DNA of 12,336 bases from an uncultured Chthoniobacterales bacterium. Its GTDB lineage: Bacteria; Verrucomicrobiota; Verrucomicrobiae; Chthoniobacterales; UBA10450. Numbering within the stretch: the stretch's first letter is position 1; each line of letters opens with the position of its first letter. Made by a program: the position numbers and the translations under genes. Positions 1 through 7,236 of this stretch are shown in pieces. Below the pieces are notes generated by a model. The model saw only the letters and a program-made list of their open reading frames with translations. It searched no databases and was not told the DNA's origin. Location: contig CATPCN010000130.1 in the NCBI GenBank assembly GCA_955652855.1, positions 1-12,336 on the forward strand, given 5' to 3'.

Positions 1-3
1 ACA

Positions 4-27
4 CCCCACAATCGCCCCCACAATCGC
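4..27. repeat. Perfect tandem repeat, 2 x 12 bp
   Basis: The 12-mer CCCCACAATCGC occurs twice back to back (4-15 and 16-27). The array may extend beyond the left edge. A related CAATCG occurs again near 75. There is no evident function: it could be the tail of a coding repeat, a short iteron-like array, or simple slippage. Confidence 0.6.
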
Positions 28-90
28 GCGGCGACCGCGTAGCTCGCGCCGCCGCAAACCCCGCGATCCGCTCCGCAATCGAGAATCGAT

Positions 91-417
91 ATGAGCCAGG
101 ACGCGAAATGGACCCAGCTTTGCGCGGAGTACGACGCGGCCGAGCAAGCCACGAGGGCCGCATTCGAGAAGCTGCACAAGGACGCGCCCGGCATCGACAA
201 CTTCGAAGGACTTGAGGCGGCGCACCAGCACTTAGACGGCGTTGTGGAAAAGATGCGCGAGCCTGAACTGGCGCGCCTGCGCCTAGGGGCCATCTGCGGG
301 GCTTTTATTTGCCGCCGACCGACTCGCGGTTCATCCGCCATTGCTCCGTCAATCGGCTCACGCCACAGTCCGGCCATCGCTGGCGCTTGCTCGAACAGCG
401 GCCCGTTCAGTCTCTGA
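91..417 (+). CDS. Small helical hypothetical protein, possibly with a displaced C-terminus
   Basis: I do not recognise the family. The first ~57 residues look like a genuine soluble protein: charged, alanine-rich and predicted helical, with the spacing of a small coiled-coil protein (AAEQATRAAFEKLHKD, then EAAHQHLDGVVEKMRE). From about residue 60 the translation becomes Arg/Cys/Ser-rich and resembles out-of-frame GC-rich DNA. The natural gene may therefore end or be frameshifted near position 265, and the stop at 415-417 may not be the original one. The ATG at 91 has only a weak purine stretch upstream (GAGAATCGAT). The gene points away from the leftward regulator at 493-792. Tiny proteins of this kind are common in prophage and integrative-element cargo, but nothing here assigns a role. 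Confidence 0.4.
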   Translation: MSQDAKWTQLCAEYDAAEQATRAAFEKLHKDAPGIDNFEGLEAAHQHLDGVVEKMREPELARLRLGAICGAFICRRPTRGSSAIAPSIGSRHSPAIAGACSNSGPFSL

Positions 418-455
418 CCCGTGCAAGGCGAGCGGCGCGTGGTCGTCACTCGCGC

Positions 456-482
456 AAAAAAGCCGGAGGGCACCGGCGTTTT
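456..482 (-). terminator. Intrinsic terminator after the HTH gene
   Basis: Read leftward, a GCCGG/CCGGC stem (473-477 with 462-466, loop 467-472) is followed by six T residues (complement of 456-461), a classical rho-independent terminator. It starts about 10 bases after the stop codon of the gene at 493-792 and supports that gene being real. On the + strand it is followed by TTTT (479-482), so it may work in both directions. Confidence 0.8.
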
Positions 483-492
483 CGATGGCGAC

Positions 493-792
493 TCAGGCTG
501 ACTCTTCGCTCGCCATCTTATTAATCCACGCGCGAAAGTCACACTGCCGCACGTACAGCCGCCGACCAAGGCGAAAGCACTTGGGCCCACGACCTTGTGC
601 GCGAAGCGAGTCGAGGGTTGACGGCGGCAAATCGGCATACAGGGACACGTCGTCCCAAGACAAAACGGGGCTACCGATCAGGTCCGCGAGGCGATGCACA
701 CGCTCCTCGGAACGTGTGCTGCCACCCGTGGACATTACGGTCGTTGCGCCCGTAGCGCCGCTCTCCTCCATACGATGCCGCTTCGCGGTCAT
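493..792 (-). CDS. AlpA/excisionase-like helix-turn-helix DNA-binding protein
   Basis: A 99-residue protein. Its C-terminal ~65 residues have the look of the AlpA/HTH_17 (MerR-like winged helix) family: LSWDDVSLYADLPPSTLDSL forms the helix-turn-helix, followed by GPKCFRLGRRLYVRQCDFRAWI, the usual 'GP.. ..G...Y...D...W' wing and closing helix (about residues 69-90). Such proteins act as excisionases/recombination directionality factors or as regulators of integrase and phage genes, binding DNA as small dimers. The N-terminal ~25 residues are low complexity, so translation could begin at the internal ATG at 735 rather than 792; neither start has a strong ribosome binding site. A terminator follows immediately. 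No integrase is in the window, so whether it serves excision or transcription is open. Confidence 0.7.
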   Translation of the reverse strand: MTAKRHRMEESGATGATTVMSTGGSTRSEERVHRLADLIGSPVLSWDDVSLYADLPPSTLDSLRAQGRGPKCFRLGRRLYVRQCDFRAWINKMASEESA

Positions 793-1320
793 GACGCGCT
801 CGATACCATTACGTACCGACCGCGCTCGCGCTCGACCGAAAGCAGCGACAGAGCATGGGCTCCATCCTGCGGTACCGGCGCAGAGTGTAGCGCGGCCGCG
901 CCGGACGGGAGCGAGACCTCGGAAAGCGAATATCCCCGGGTCGCCGGTTGTCCTGGGCTGCGCCCGTTTGTGCTGGTACTGCCCAAATTTTCAAGTCAAT
1001 TCCAAACAAAATCGTCGTCTCCAAAAGCGTGTACGTTGTCAGTGCGAACCACTTACGTAAATTTCAGAATTGGTCCGCGACGCCGGGCAATTCCTTCAAC
1101 CCGAAGAACCTGAGCCGTGTTACGGTGACCGCCCAACCCGCTCCATCGGTTAGAGGCAACCTCAGCAAGAATCGCTTGGCGCAGAACGGACCAAAGCGAA
1201 GCGCGAGCTGACGCAGCTTCGAGCTCGTGGCCTGCAAGTTGGTGTCGCTGAGCAGCGTTCAACGACGACGCTTTCCCTAGGGCGTCAATCGAAGCGCGTG
1301 ACCGCGTACGAAAAGAAAAA
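793..1320. other. Gene-poor stretch with an AT-rich island
   Basis: No convincing gene on either strand: the open frames here give Arg/Ser-rich translations without domain character. An AT-rich island (about 985-1075) stands out from the GC-rich flanks and is the likely place for promoters. On the + strand TTGTCA (1036-1041) and TAAATT (1058-1063) are 16 bp apart, a possible weak sigma70 promoter pointing towards the hairpin region; I found no equally good leftward promoter for the HTH gene. A CCCTAGGG palindrome lies near 1275. Confidence 0.4.
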
Positions 1321-1348
1321 GGCCCTCGGTCCTTGCGAACTGAGGGCC
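1311..1348 (-). terminator. Strong leftward intrinsic terminator with no gene upstream
   Basis: A 10-bp stem (1321-1330 with 1339-1348, one G-T wobble, 8-base loop) is followed, reading leftward, by a T tract with a single interruption (complement of AAAAGAAAAA, 1311-1320). This is a textbook rho-independent terminator for a leftward transcript. No leftward gene is recognisable between 1349 and 1827, so the transcript it ends is probably non-coding or from a lost gene. Confidence 0.8.
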
Positions 1349-1792
1349 TTGCTGCGTGACGCGCCGTCGGGCCCATGCACGAGGCATGGTCGAAGGCGTA
1401 TCACCGGGCACCGCCGAACCTTGCGATCCGACAACGCCAGCTATGCTCGGGCGCTAGACCGAGCGCACAACCTAAGTCGCTTGCGCGACAAGATCGGAAT
1501 CGCTTCCGATCACTTCAAGGGCGGGTAACGACCGCAACGCCAATACCGAGGTACTGGACTTCATGCATGCGGGATGACCCGCGGGCATGAAGGTTCATGT
1601 GAGCACGATGCTCACCGAAAGCGACTCGAGTATTGCACTGCCGGTGCGTCGATTCAAGGGTCAGCGCGACGAAATGGAGGGTGCAAGACGACAAGCACGT
1701 CTTGGATGACGCTTTTCGTCTTGACAAGGCGTGTACACCCACCAAGTTGGTTCGGTATGATTGATCGAGCTTCCGCGGACTCGCCGTCCGCG
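1349..1792 (-). ncRNA. Hairpin-dense region, candidate structured non-coding RNA
   Basis: About ten short inverted repeats lie in under 450 bases. They are CCATGC/GCATGG (1373-1389); GCTCGG/CCGAGC (1445-1464); GTCGC/GCGAC (1476-1489); GATCGGAA/TTCCGATC with a TCGC loop (1492-1511); CCAATAC/GTACTGG with one mismatch (1540-1557); a 32-base nested hairpin, 7 bp plus 5 bp around an AT/GG internal loop (1560-1591); GTGAGC/GCTCAC (1599-1615); CAAGACG/CGTCTTG (1684-1704); GACG/CGTC (1708-1720); and CGCGGAC/GTCCGCG (1774-1792). Most have loops of 4-8 bases. The leftward terminator at 1311-1348 would end such a transcript, so I place it on the minus strand, but the strand is an inference. It matches no RNA family I know (not RNase P, tmRNA, SRP or 6S; the 1560-1591 hairpin lacks the AGC triad of group II domain V). 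Small + strand frames at 1298-1528 and 1375-1590 overlap it but look non-coding. Confidence 0.35.
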
Positions 1793-1827
1793 TGTGGTGC
1801 GACGACAAGCTTTAGTATGATGGAGAT

Positions 1828-2361
1828 ATGCCGAAAAAGAGCGCAGGGTTGTTGATGTTTCGTCGATTGCCCGACGGACATGTGCAAGTGCTTCTGGTAC
1901 ATCCGGGAGGTCCTTTCTGGGCGAAAAGAGACCTCGGGGCGTGGACGTTTCCAGAGGGGGAATATGAAGAGTCGGAAGACGCACTCGAAGCTGCCAAACG
2001 GGAGTTTGTAGAAGAAACGGGATTCTCGGTTGAAGAACCGTTTATTTCCCTCGGATCGCTAAAGCAGCCGAGTGGAAAGCTGGTCTCGATCTGGGCGTTC
2101 GAGGCAGATTGCGATCCGGCCGCACTTGTTAGTAACGAGTTTGAGATGGAGTGGCCACCGAAGTCTGGTCTGACGGCGTCATTCGTTGAAATCGATCGAG
2201 CTGGCTGGTTCAGCCTCAGCGAGGCACGTGAAAAGTTATCGAAAGGGCAGGTCGGGTTCTTAGAAGCGCTTGCGGACGTGGTACCGGACCCGAGTTCTTC
2301 CGCCGCCCCCGATATGAGGATCGCAGATCCGGAAACGTCGCGAGGTTCCCCGTTCGAGTAG
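1828..2361 (+). CDS. Nudix hydrolase, MutT-type NTP/nucleotide pyrophosphohydrolase
   Basis: A 177-residue cytoplasmic Nudix enzyme. The Nudix box GX5EX7REUXEEXGU is complete: G44, E50 and R58-E59-F60-V61-E62-E63-T64-G65-F66, where the glutamates bind the Mg2+ used to cleave a nucleoside diphosphate linked to another group. The start MPKKSAGLLMFRR and the segment LLVHPGGPFWAKRDLGAW (about 22-39) are characteristic of the small MutT-like group placed in COG4119, whose substrate is not settled. The last ~25 residues (after about 150) are Pro/Ser-rich and probably disordered. GGAG at 1822-1825, two bases before the ATG, is a close-spaced ribosome binding site that supports this start. It is transcribed alone. 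Island Nudix enzymes sometimes process signalling nucleotides, but nothing here shows that. Confidence 0.9.
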   Translation: MPKKSAGLLMFRRLPDGHVQVLLVHPGGPFWAKRDLGAWTFPEGEYEESEDALEAAKREFVEETGFSVEEPFISLGSLKQPSGKLVSIWAFEADCDPAALVSNEFEMEWPPKSGLTASFVEIDRAGWFSLSEAREKLSKGQVGFLEALADVVPDPSSSAAPDMRIADPETSRGSPFE

Positions 2362-2703
2362 GTGTGGCGCGAACCGCAACTTCCGTTGTGATCTGCCGAT
2401 GTTGTTTTGGGCGGACTACTACAACGTATGCCAAGGCGCGGTTATGTGTTGCCTTCCGTGCGCGTGGCGCCGTCATTCGCAGTACTGGCAACTGTTAGGG
2501 TGTTCGGTTGCCGGTTCACGCGTCTCCAGCAGCGGCCATGGTCCGCACCCGCCAAGTGGACACTTGGTCAGAGCCCACCGCTGGTTGGGTCCAAAGACAC
2601 CAGCGTCGTTGGTTCCACGCGAGATACAAACGACTCATTCCGGACTTTACGGCCATCGACTGCAGGGGGCAGAATCGTTAATCGCAAAACATAGAGGGAC
2701 CGC
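2362..2703. other. 342-bp intergenic region
   Basis: No gene is supported on either strand. It contains one compact hairpin, CCAAGT/ACTTGG with a GGAC loop (2562-2577), which is not followed by a T run and so is not a clear terminator. GAGGG at 2694-2698, five bases before the ATG at 2704, is a good ribosome binding site for tcmP. I see no strong -35/-10 pair. Confidence 0.4.
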
Positions 2704-3824
2704 ATGTCGGCAAGTCTCGGCACTACGTGGGAGGCACCCCCGCATACCGTCGCAAAGATCGCGATGGTTCGAAAGTATCTCAGACTATGGCTCTCGATCC
2801 TCGGCACAAGCTTCCGGAGCACGGATCTTTGGTACATGGACGGGTTCGCAGGTCCGGGCGAGTACACGAATCATTCGGAAGGCTCACCAGTCGCGGCCCT
2901 TCGAGCGGTAGACGAGGCGCTAACGCAAACAACGGATTGGGTCGCAGGGACCATTCACTGCGTCTTCATTGAAGAGGACAGGAGCGCTTCGCCAACCTTG
3001 AAAAAGTACTCGCGCTGATCCCTGAGCGCGCAGGCGTGAGGCGGCATTTGTTCAAAGGGACGTTCGTTGACGGCACCGCCGACCTAGCGCGAGGGGTGCA
3101 GAATCCGTTCGACCCGCCGAGACCAATATTCGCCTTTATTGACCCATTCGGTATCAAAGGGCTCCCGTTTTGCGCCGTAAAGGACCTGCTTTCCAGGCAG
3201 AGATGTGAAGTTCTGATAAATCTCGATTCCGATGGCATCGCTCGGGTCTACGGCGCCGGGAGGTACGCGAATTACCGAGTACGCCTCAATGAGATCTTCG
3301 GAGACGAAGAGTGGGAAAAGGAACTCGCTGAAGTTCCTGCTAACGCTATCGCGCCCAGGATCTTGGCGATGTATAGGCGACGGCTTCTAACGATCCCGAA
3401 TGTCAACTATGCGTTCGCGTTCGAAATGCAGTCGAAAAATGGCAAGATCGACTACCACTTAGTTTTTGCCACGCAGCATCAGCTCGGTCTGGAGAAAATG
3501 AAAGAGGTAATGAAGCAATTCGCACAACACGGCGCATATGTCTTCTCAGATGAACGGGACAACATGCAAGCCGCGCTCTTCCGGTTCGATGATCCGGCTT
3601 TTCATGCTGAAGACCTTGCTGAATATTTTCGAGGTCGAACCGTTTCCTATAAAGAAGTGAACGGCTACGCTTTGAACGAGTCGCCGTTCACGAACCCCAA
3701 AAAAATGCTTGCTGCGTTAGAGCGGATTGACCGAATAACCGTCGCGTGCACGAAGACGGGCCGCAAGAAATGCCAATATCCCGACGATAGCCATCTCAGT
3801 ATGACTGTTCAATTTCCCGCGTGA
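2704..3824 (+). pseudogene. tcmP: tcmP, three-Cys-motif partner protein, frameshifted
   Basis: Two overlapping reading frames together give one full-length TcmP (about 370 residues). The first frame (2704-3018) carries the N-terminus with WYMDGFAGPGEY and ends in FIEED; the second continues as ERFANLEKVLALIPER, then FAFIDPFGIKGLPF, VLINLDSDGIARVYGAG and the C-terminal domain, stopping at 3822-3824. The frame changes near 2980-2983, in ACAGGAGCG: adding one G to the GG run would restore D-R-E-R-F. So the lesion looks like a one-base deletion in a G run. TcmP proteins are found beside a three-cysteine, radical-SAM-like protein of the phage gp37/gp68 type (DUF5131), as here three bases downstream; their biochemical role is not established. 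Because the partner is also destroyed, true decay is more likely than programmed frameshifting, but a sequencing error remains possible. Confidence 0.85.
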
Positions 3825-3827
3825 TTT

Positions 3828-3926
3828 ATGGCAAAAAAATCGAGCATTGAGTGGACGGATATGACCTGGAACCCGGTGACGGGATGTACGAAGGTAAGTC
3901 CGGGATGCAAGCACTGCTACGCCGAG
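3828..3926 (+). pseudogene. N-terminal fragment of gp37/gp68 (DUF5131) three-Cys protein
   Basis: The first 33 codons are an excellent match to the start of the phage Gp37/Gp68 (DUF5131) family: [16 protein letters not shown], then [13 protein letters not shown]. Cysteines 20, 27 and 30 form the CX6CX2C cluster that gives the neighbouring family its name (TcmP, partner of the three-Cys-motif protein) and that probably ligands an iron-sulphur cluster. The family is normally around 230-300 residues; here the match ends abruptly after CYAE and the frame runs on into unrelated sequence. The gene lies 3 bp after tcmP, the expected operon arrangement. The loss of about 85-90% of the protein means the module cannot be functional as written. 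Confidence 0.85.
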
Positions 3927-4703
3927 CAGACGCACGACGATGTCTTCGACCGTCTCGGGAAGCTCGACGATGAGCCGCTTTCGGCCGTGCAGCTTAACCC
4001 ACTCCTGGTCTTGGGACGCGAAGCACCTGTCGCCGACGGGTTCTTCCGTTATTACTGGCTACAGGCACCAGCGCAGCACCCGTACAGTGTTCGGGAACTT
4101 CCAGGCTTTTCCGAAGACTGGCTGCGGTCCGAAGGTACGATCACCTCGCTCGCGCATCTCAAATGGTGACCTGCGGATGACGCTCATTAAAGCGTACAAG
4201 GCGCACGCTTTCGCGGGGCATCAGTCGCCCACGATTCGCGAACTTCTTGACAGTCAACTTCCCAAAGCCGCCCAGGTTCGTCAGCAGGAGTTTATCTTTT
4301 CGGCCGACGAATGCTCGATGAAATGGTCTCTTCAGAATCTGAACTCTCCGAAAAATACGACCGCATAGCATCAAAGTTTGGCGACGCGCGAAAGGCGGCG
4401 CTCGACAACACGCGGTACTACCTGTCGATGCTGAGCGACCTCGATGTGTACGTGGCAACAAGCACGCGGACTCGTCAAGACTTCAGAAACATGGCAGACA
4501 CATGCGATCGGATCTTCTCCGACGATCGGCTGAAACAAATGAATCTGCGTTATTTTGATCCAACGCTTAGTGCAGCGGCCGGGCATGAGGACAAGGGTCT
4601 CATCGAGTGCCTTATGGTGAAGTGTGCCAAGCTGCTCGTCTACTGCGCGGGGGAGAAGGAGAGCTACAGTTGGAGCGAGCAGCAAGTGGCATTGGAGGCT
4701 TAG
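3927..4703 (+). pseudogene. Decayed gene with a nucleoside-deoxyribosyltransferase/TIR-like C-terminal region
   Basis: Three pieces in two frames read as one protein. Piece 1 (3927-4166, continuous with the gp37 fragment) includes [15 protein letters not shown] and [18 protein letters not shown], then meets TGA at 4167. Piece 2 (about 4160-4310, shifted +1) continues LRMTLIKAYKAHAFAG ... QQEFIFSADEC. Piece 3 (4311-4703, back in the first frame) gives EKYDRIASKF ... ALDNTRYYLSMLSDLDVYVATS, NLRYFDPTLSAAAGHEDKG and LIECLMVKCAKLLVYCAGEK, stopping at TAG 4701. The last part resembles flavodoxin-like nucleoside 2-deoxyribosyltransferase/TIR domains (strand 'DVYVATS', loop 'DPT', helix 'GLIECLMVK'), in which nucleotides are bound. 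After the TAG the frame reads VPVVCL for a few codons, as a further beta strand would, then loses sense. There is no start codon of its own: the 5' end was lost in the junction with gp37. Fold assignment is tentative. Confidence 0.5.
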
Positions 4704-4956
4704 GTCCCTGTTGTTTGTCTGCGCCGCCTGGCCCAGGTATCTCGGGCAAATTTCAACCGTTGAGTTGCTGCTGGCGGCAAAACGGTCATGATGGACATTG
4801 GCGGGTCTTCTGGCCCGAAAGGCCCGGAGGCATATCGACACCCAACCAGATCAAAGGTAGTCTTCATCGGCTGCGAGCTGAAATGCAATTGGGGGTATGC
4901 AGCATCGCGAAACGCGTCTCACAAAACATCAGCCTTCGAAAAATTAGACAGTCTTT
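4704..4956. other. Intergenic remnant upstream of the three-gene operon
   Basis: Probably the rest of the decayed gene plus the leader of the following operon. No frame gives a convincing protein. Small GC palindromes are present (GGCC..GGCC near 4815, CGCGAAACGCG near 4906). I could not find a good -35/-10 pair or a strong ribosome binding site before the GTG at 4957; the in-frame TAG at 4945 restricts the start to that GTG or later. Confidence 0.4.
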
Positions 4957-7236
4957 GTGGCCAATCACGACAATACTGCGGAACAATTTCAATTCACTGT
5001 AGACAGCGCGCTTCTCGGCGAACTCGGCGAAAAGCTTGTCTCAACAGTTCATGTGGCATTGGCGGAGCTAGTCAAGAACGCATACGACGCCGATGCGCGT
5101 GAGGTTCAGGTCCGCATTCTTCCGGAAGGTACTGGCGCTCCTCGCATCGTCGTTCAAGACGATGGTCTTGGGATGTCTCTGGACGATGTTTGGCGTTTCT
5201 GGATGAAGATTGGAACGTCGAACAAGTTGGCTGAACCAGTTAGCCCGCGATTCGGTCGTTTGAAAACTGGCTCAAAAGGTGTTGGCCGCTTCGCTTGTCG
5301 CCGGCTCGGATTGAATCTTCGACTCACTACTTGCGCTGAAGTACAAACACCGAAAGCGAAATCAGCTAAGTACCAGACCACTCGGATCGATTTCAATTGG
5401 CAGGACTTTAGGTCGGGGGTCGACGTTGAATCGGTAAAGTGTAAGGGGCAAACAGCGATCGCCGCATCGGGAAAAACGGGGACGACGCTTGAAATTTGGG
5501 GAGGTCCGTCTGACGAATGGCAGACGCGGGGCTTTAACTATCTCCAGCGCCAACTCGCACTCCTGGCCAGCAATCGTGGCGCGTCGCGTGAGGGTTACCA
5601 AGAGGATCCCGGATTTAACGTCATTCTCAATGCCCCCGGTTTGTCCGAAGAGTCAATTGATATTCGTGATGCTGTAATCGATGCGACATGGGGCACGTTG
5701 GCTGCCAAGGTTGATTCTGATGGTCGCGCGGTCTGCACGCTAAATGCGAAGGGCCTCGGCGGAACCAAAAAATTTGCGAGTAAGGAGCGGTTCTCTCGCA
5801 TTATCGGTGCCTCTCTGCGAATTGGCGTTCTGCCAACTCGCAAGGAAGAGGCCAGAAAACCACAACTGCTGGCTAGTTACGTCCTAGGCGAGCTAGTGGA
5901 TGAGTGGGGCGGGATACACATTCGCTTCAATGGATTTCGCGTTTTTCCATATGGCGACTCTCGAGATGATTGGCTCCGAATCGACGCCGACCGAGGACGT
6001 CGTATGGGAAGGCCAGAAGGCGAACTCTTCAATTTCGCCTCGACCCTAGATCGCGTGGATGCTGGTCGTGCGCTGCTAAACATGTTGAGCATGCGAAATT
6101 ACTTAGGGCAAGTCGAGCTCACGTCAGCAATTCAGGGATTGACACCACGCATCGACCGCCAAGGATTTATCGAAAACGAAGTATTTGACGAGGTCCGGCG
6201 GTTCGCCCGCTTCGCTGTAGATTGGGCCAATATTCACCGTGACCACTACATTCGGCTACGCGAAAACGAGGAAGCCGAACAGGCGCGAAAAGCGATTCGG
6301 CCAGTGTTGAATCTGGAAGGCCCAAAGGAAGAGGTGGTTCCGAAGGCAGCCGCATTTCTCCGCAAGGAAATCAAGCGAATCGTCAAACGTCTTCCAGAGA
6401 AACAGCAAAGAGAGACAGAAGACAATCTTGTGCGCACGGTGCGCGCGATGGAAACGGCGAGTGCAGAAAGTTATCAACAACTTCAATACCTGCGACTCGT
6501 AGCTTCGGCGTCTACTCTAACGCTTCTATTCGCTCACGAGGTGAGGACCGTCATTGGGACGCTGGGGGCCGCGTCAGCAAGGCTCGACCAGCTTGTTCGT
6601 CTGGTACCCGCACACGGCGCTGAACTTAAGGCGCTCGGCTCGCAGCTGCGAGAAACCAAAGAGCGATTCAATAATTTGGTGGGAATGACTGGGATTGTCG
6701 GTGCTTTCAAAACGACAAATACGTTAAATCATCTCCATCTAAGAACGGCAATCGACCGGGCGGTACATTGCTTCCAGCTGATCGTCAATAGCTATGCGCT
6801 CACAATCGACGACCTCGCTGTGCCTACTGATTTAACAGTTGGACCAATGATCGAAGGTGAACTCTACACAATTCTGTTGAATCTATTATCGAACGCCGTA
6901 AAGTCTGTCATTGCCGCTAGCCATGAGTTGCGCACCATCAGATTTGAGGCGCGCCGAAGTGGCAACCGAACCATTTTGCGGATACTCGATTCGGGTCTTG
7001 GATTGGCTTCTGAGTTCTTTGATGAGGTATTTACCCCTTTCATTTCCGATCCTAGCGGTGAGCTGTACGATAAATTGGAAGAGCGTTCGAATCCAGAAGA
7101 CGCCTCGATTCTTGGAACAGGTAGCGGGCTTGGGCTCGCGATTGCGCGCGATATAGCGCGCTCGCGAGGTGGAGATATTCGTTTTATTTCCCCCGAACCC
7201 CCTTGGAGTACCTGCGTTGAAGTGGAGTTGCCATGA
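4957..7236 (+). CDS. Dual-GHKL sensor protein: MORC/MutL-like ATPase plus histidine-kinase module
   Basis: A 759-residue cytoplasmic protein with two ATPase modules of the GHKL superfamily. The N-terminal one has the N box ELVKNAYDADA (N41), G1 DDGLGM (68-73) and G2 GSKGVGRFA (105-113), as in HSP90, MutL and MORC proteins. A transducer-like domain follows, with GGIHIRFNGFRVFPYG starting near 318, and then a helical, coiled-coil-prone stretch (about 430-520). The C-terminal part looks like a histidine kinase: an H-box LLFAHEVRTVIG with H527, N box LLNLLSNAVKSVI (N646), G1 LDSGLGL (D678) and G2 GTGSGLGLAIA (from 720). There are no membrane segments or signal peptide, so the trigger must be intracellular. 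Its stop overlaps the receiver gene's start as ATGA (7233-7236), as in cognate kinase/regulator pairs. GTG 4957 is the only start near the conserved region because TAG lies in frame at 4945. I know this architecture only as uncharacterised ATP-binding proteins. Confidence 0.85.
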   Translation: MANHDNTAEQFQFTVDSALLGELGEKLVSTVHVALAELVKNAYDADAREVQVRILPEGTGAPRIVVQDDGLGMSLDDVWRFWMKIGTSNKLAEPVSPRFGRLKTGSKGVGRFACRRLGLNLRLTTCAEVQTPKAKSAKYQTTRIDFNWQDFRSGVDVESVKCKGQTAIAASGKTGTTLEIWGGPSDEWQTRGFNYLQRQLALLASNRGASREGYQEDPGFNVILNAPGLSEESIDIRDAVIDATWGTLAAKVDSDGRAVCTLNAKGLGGTKKFASKERFSRIIGASLRIGVLPTRKEEARKPQLLASYVLGELVDEWGGIHIRFNGFRVFPYGDSRDDWLRIDADRGRRMGRPEGELFNFASTLDRVDAGRALLNMLSMRNYLGQVELTSAIQGLTPRIDRQGFIENEVFDEVRRFARFAVDWANIHRDHYIRLRENEEAEQARKAIRPVLNLEGPKEEVVPKAAAFLRKEIKRIVKRLPEKQQRETEDNLVRTVRAMETASAESYQQLQYLRLVASASTLTLLFAHEVRTVIGTLGAASARLDQLVRLVPAHGAELKALGSQLRETKERFNNLVGMTGIVGAFKTTNTLNHLHLRTAIDRAVHCFQLIVNSYALTIDDLAVPTDLTVGPMIEGELYTILLNLLSNAVKSVIAASHELRTIRFEARRSGNRTILRILDSGLGLASEFFDEVFTPFISDPSGELYDKLEERSNPEDASILGTGSGLGLAIARDIARSRGGDIRFISPEPPWSTCVEVELP

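Noticed and set aside
1053..1376. Leftward 107-codon open frame across the 1321 hairpin
   Set aside because: It starts inside the hairpin region, runs through the terminator and has no domain-like features; probably chance in GC-rich DNA.
1298..1590. Two overlapping rightward small frames
   Set aside because: Arg/Ser-rich translations, no ribosome binding site, and they overlap the hairpin series; not convincing as genes, although the tail RLRDKIGIASDHFKGG looks somewhat protein-like.
1560..1591. Group II intron domain V
   Set aside because: The size fits, but the AGC triad, the 2-base one-sided bulge and a GNRA loop are missing, and no reverse transcriptase is present.
1721..1761. TTGACA (1721) and TATGAT (1756) as a promoter for the Nudix gene
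   Set aside because: The spacing is 29 bp, too long for a sigma70 promoter.
2399..2911. 170-codon rightward open frame overlapping the tcmP start
   Set aside because: Low-complexity Arg/Ser/His-rich translation; the tcmP frame has the ribosome binding site and family motifs.
4371..4841. 156-codon leftward open frame
   Set aside because: Antisense shadow of the better-supported rightward TIR/deoxyribosyltransferase-like remnant.
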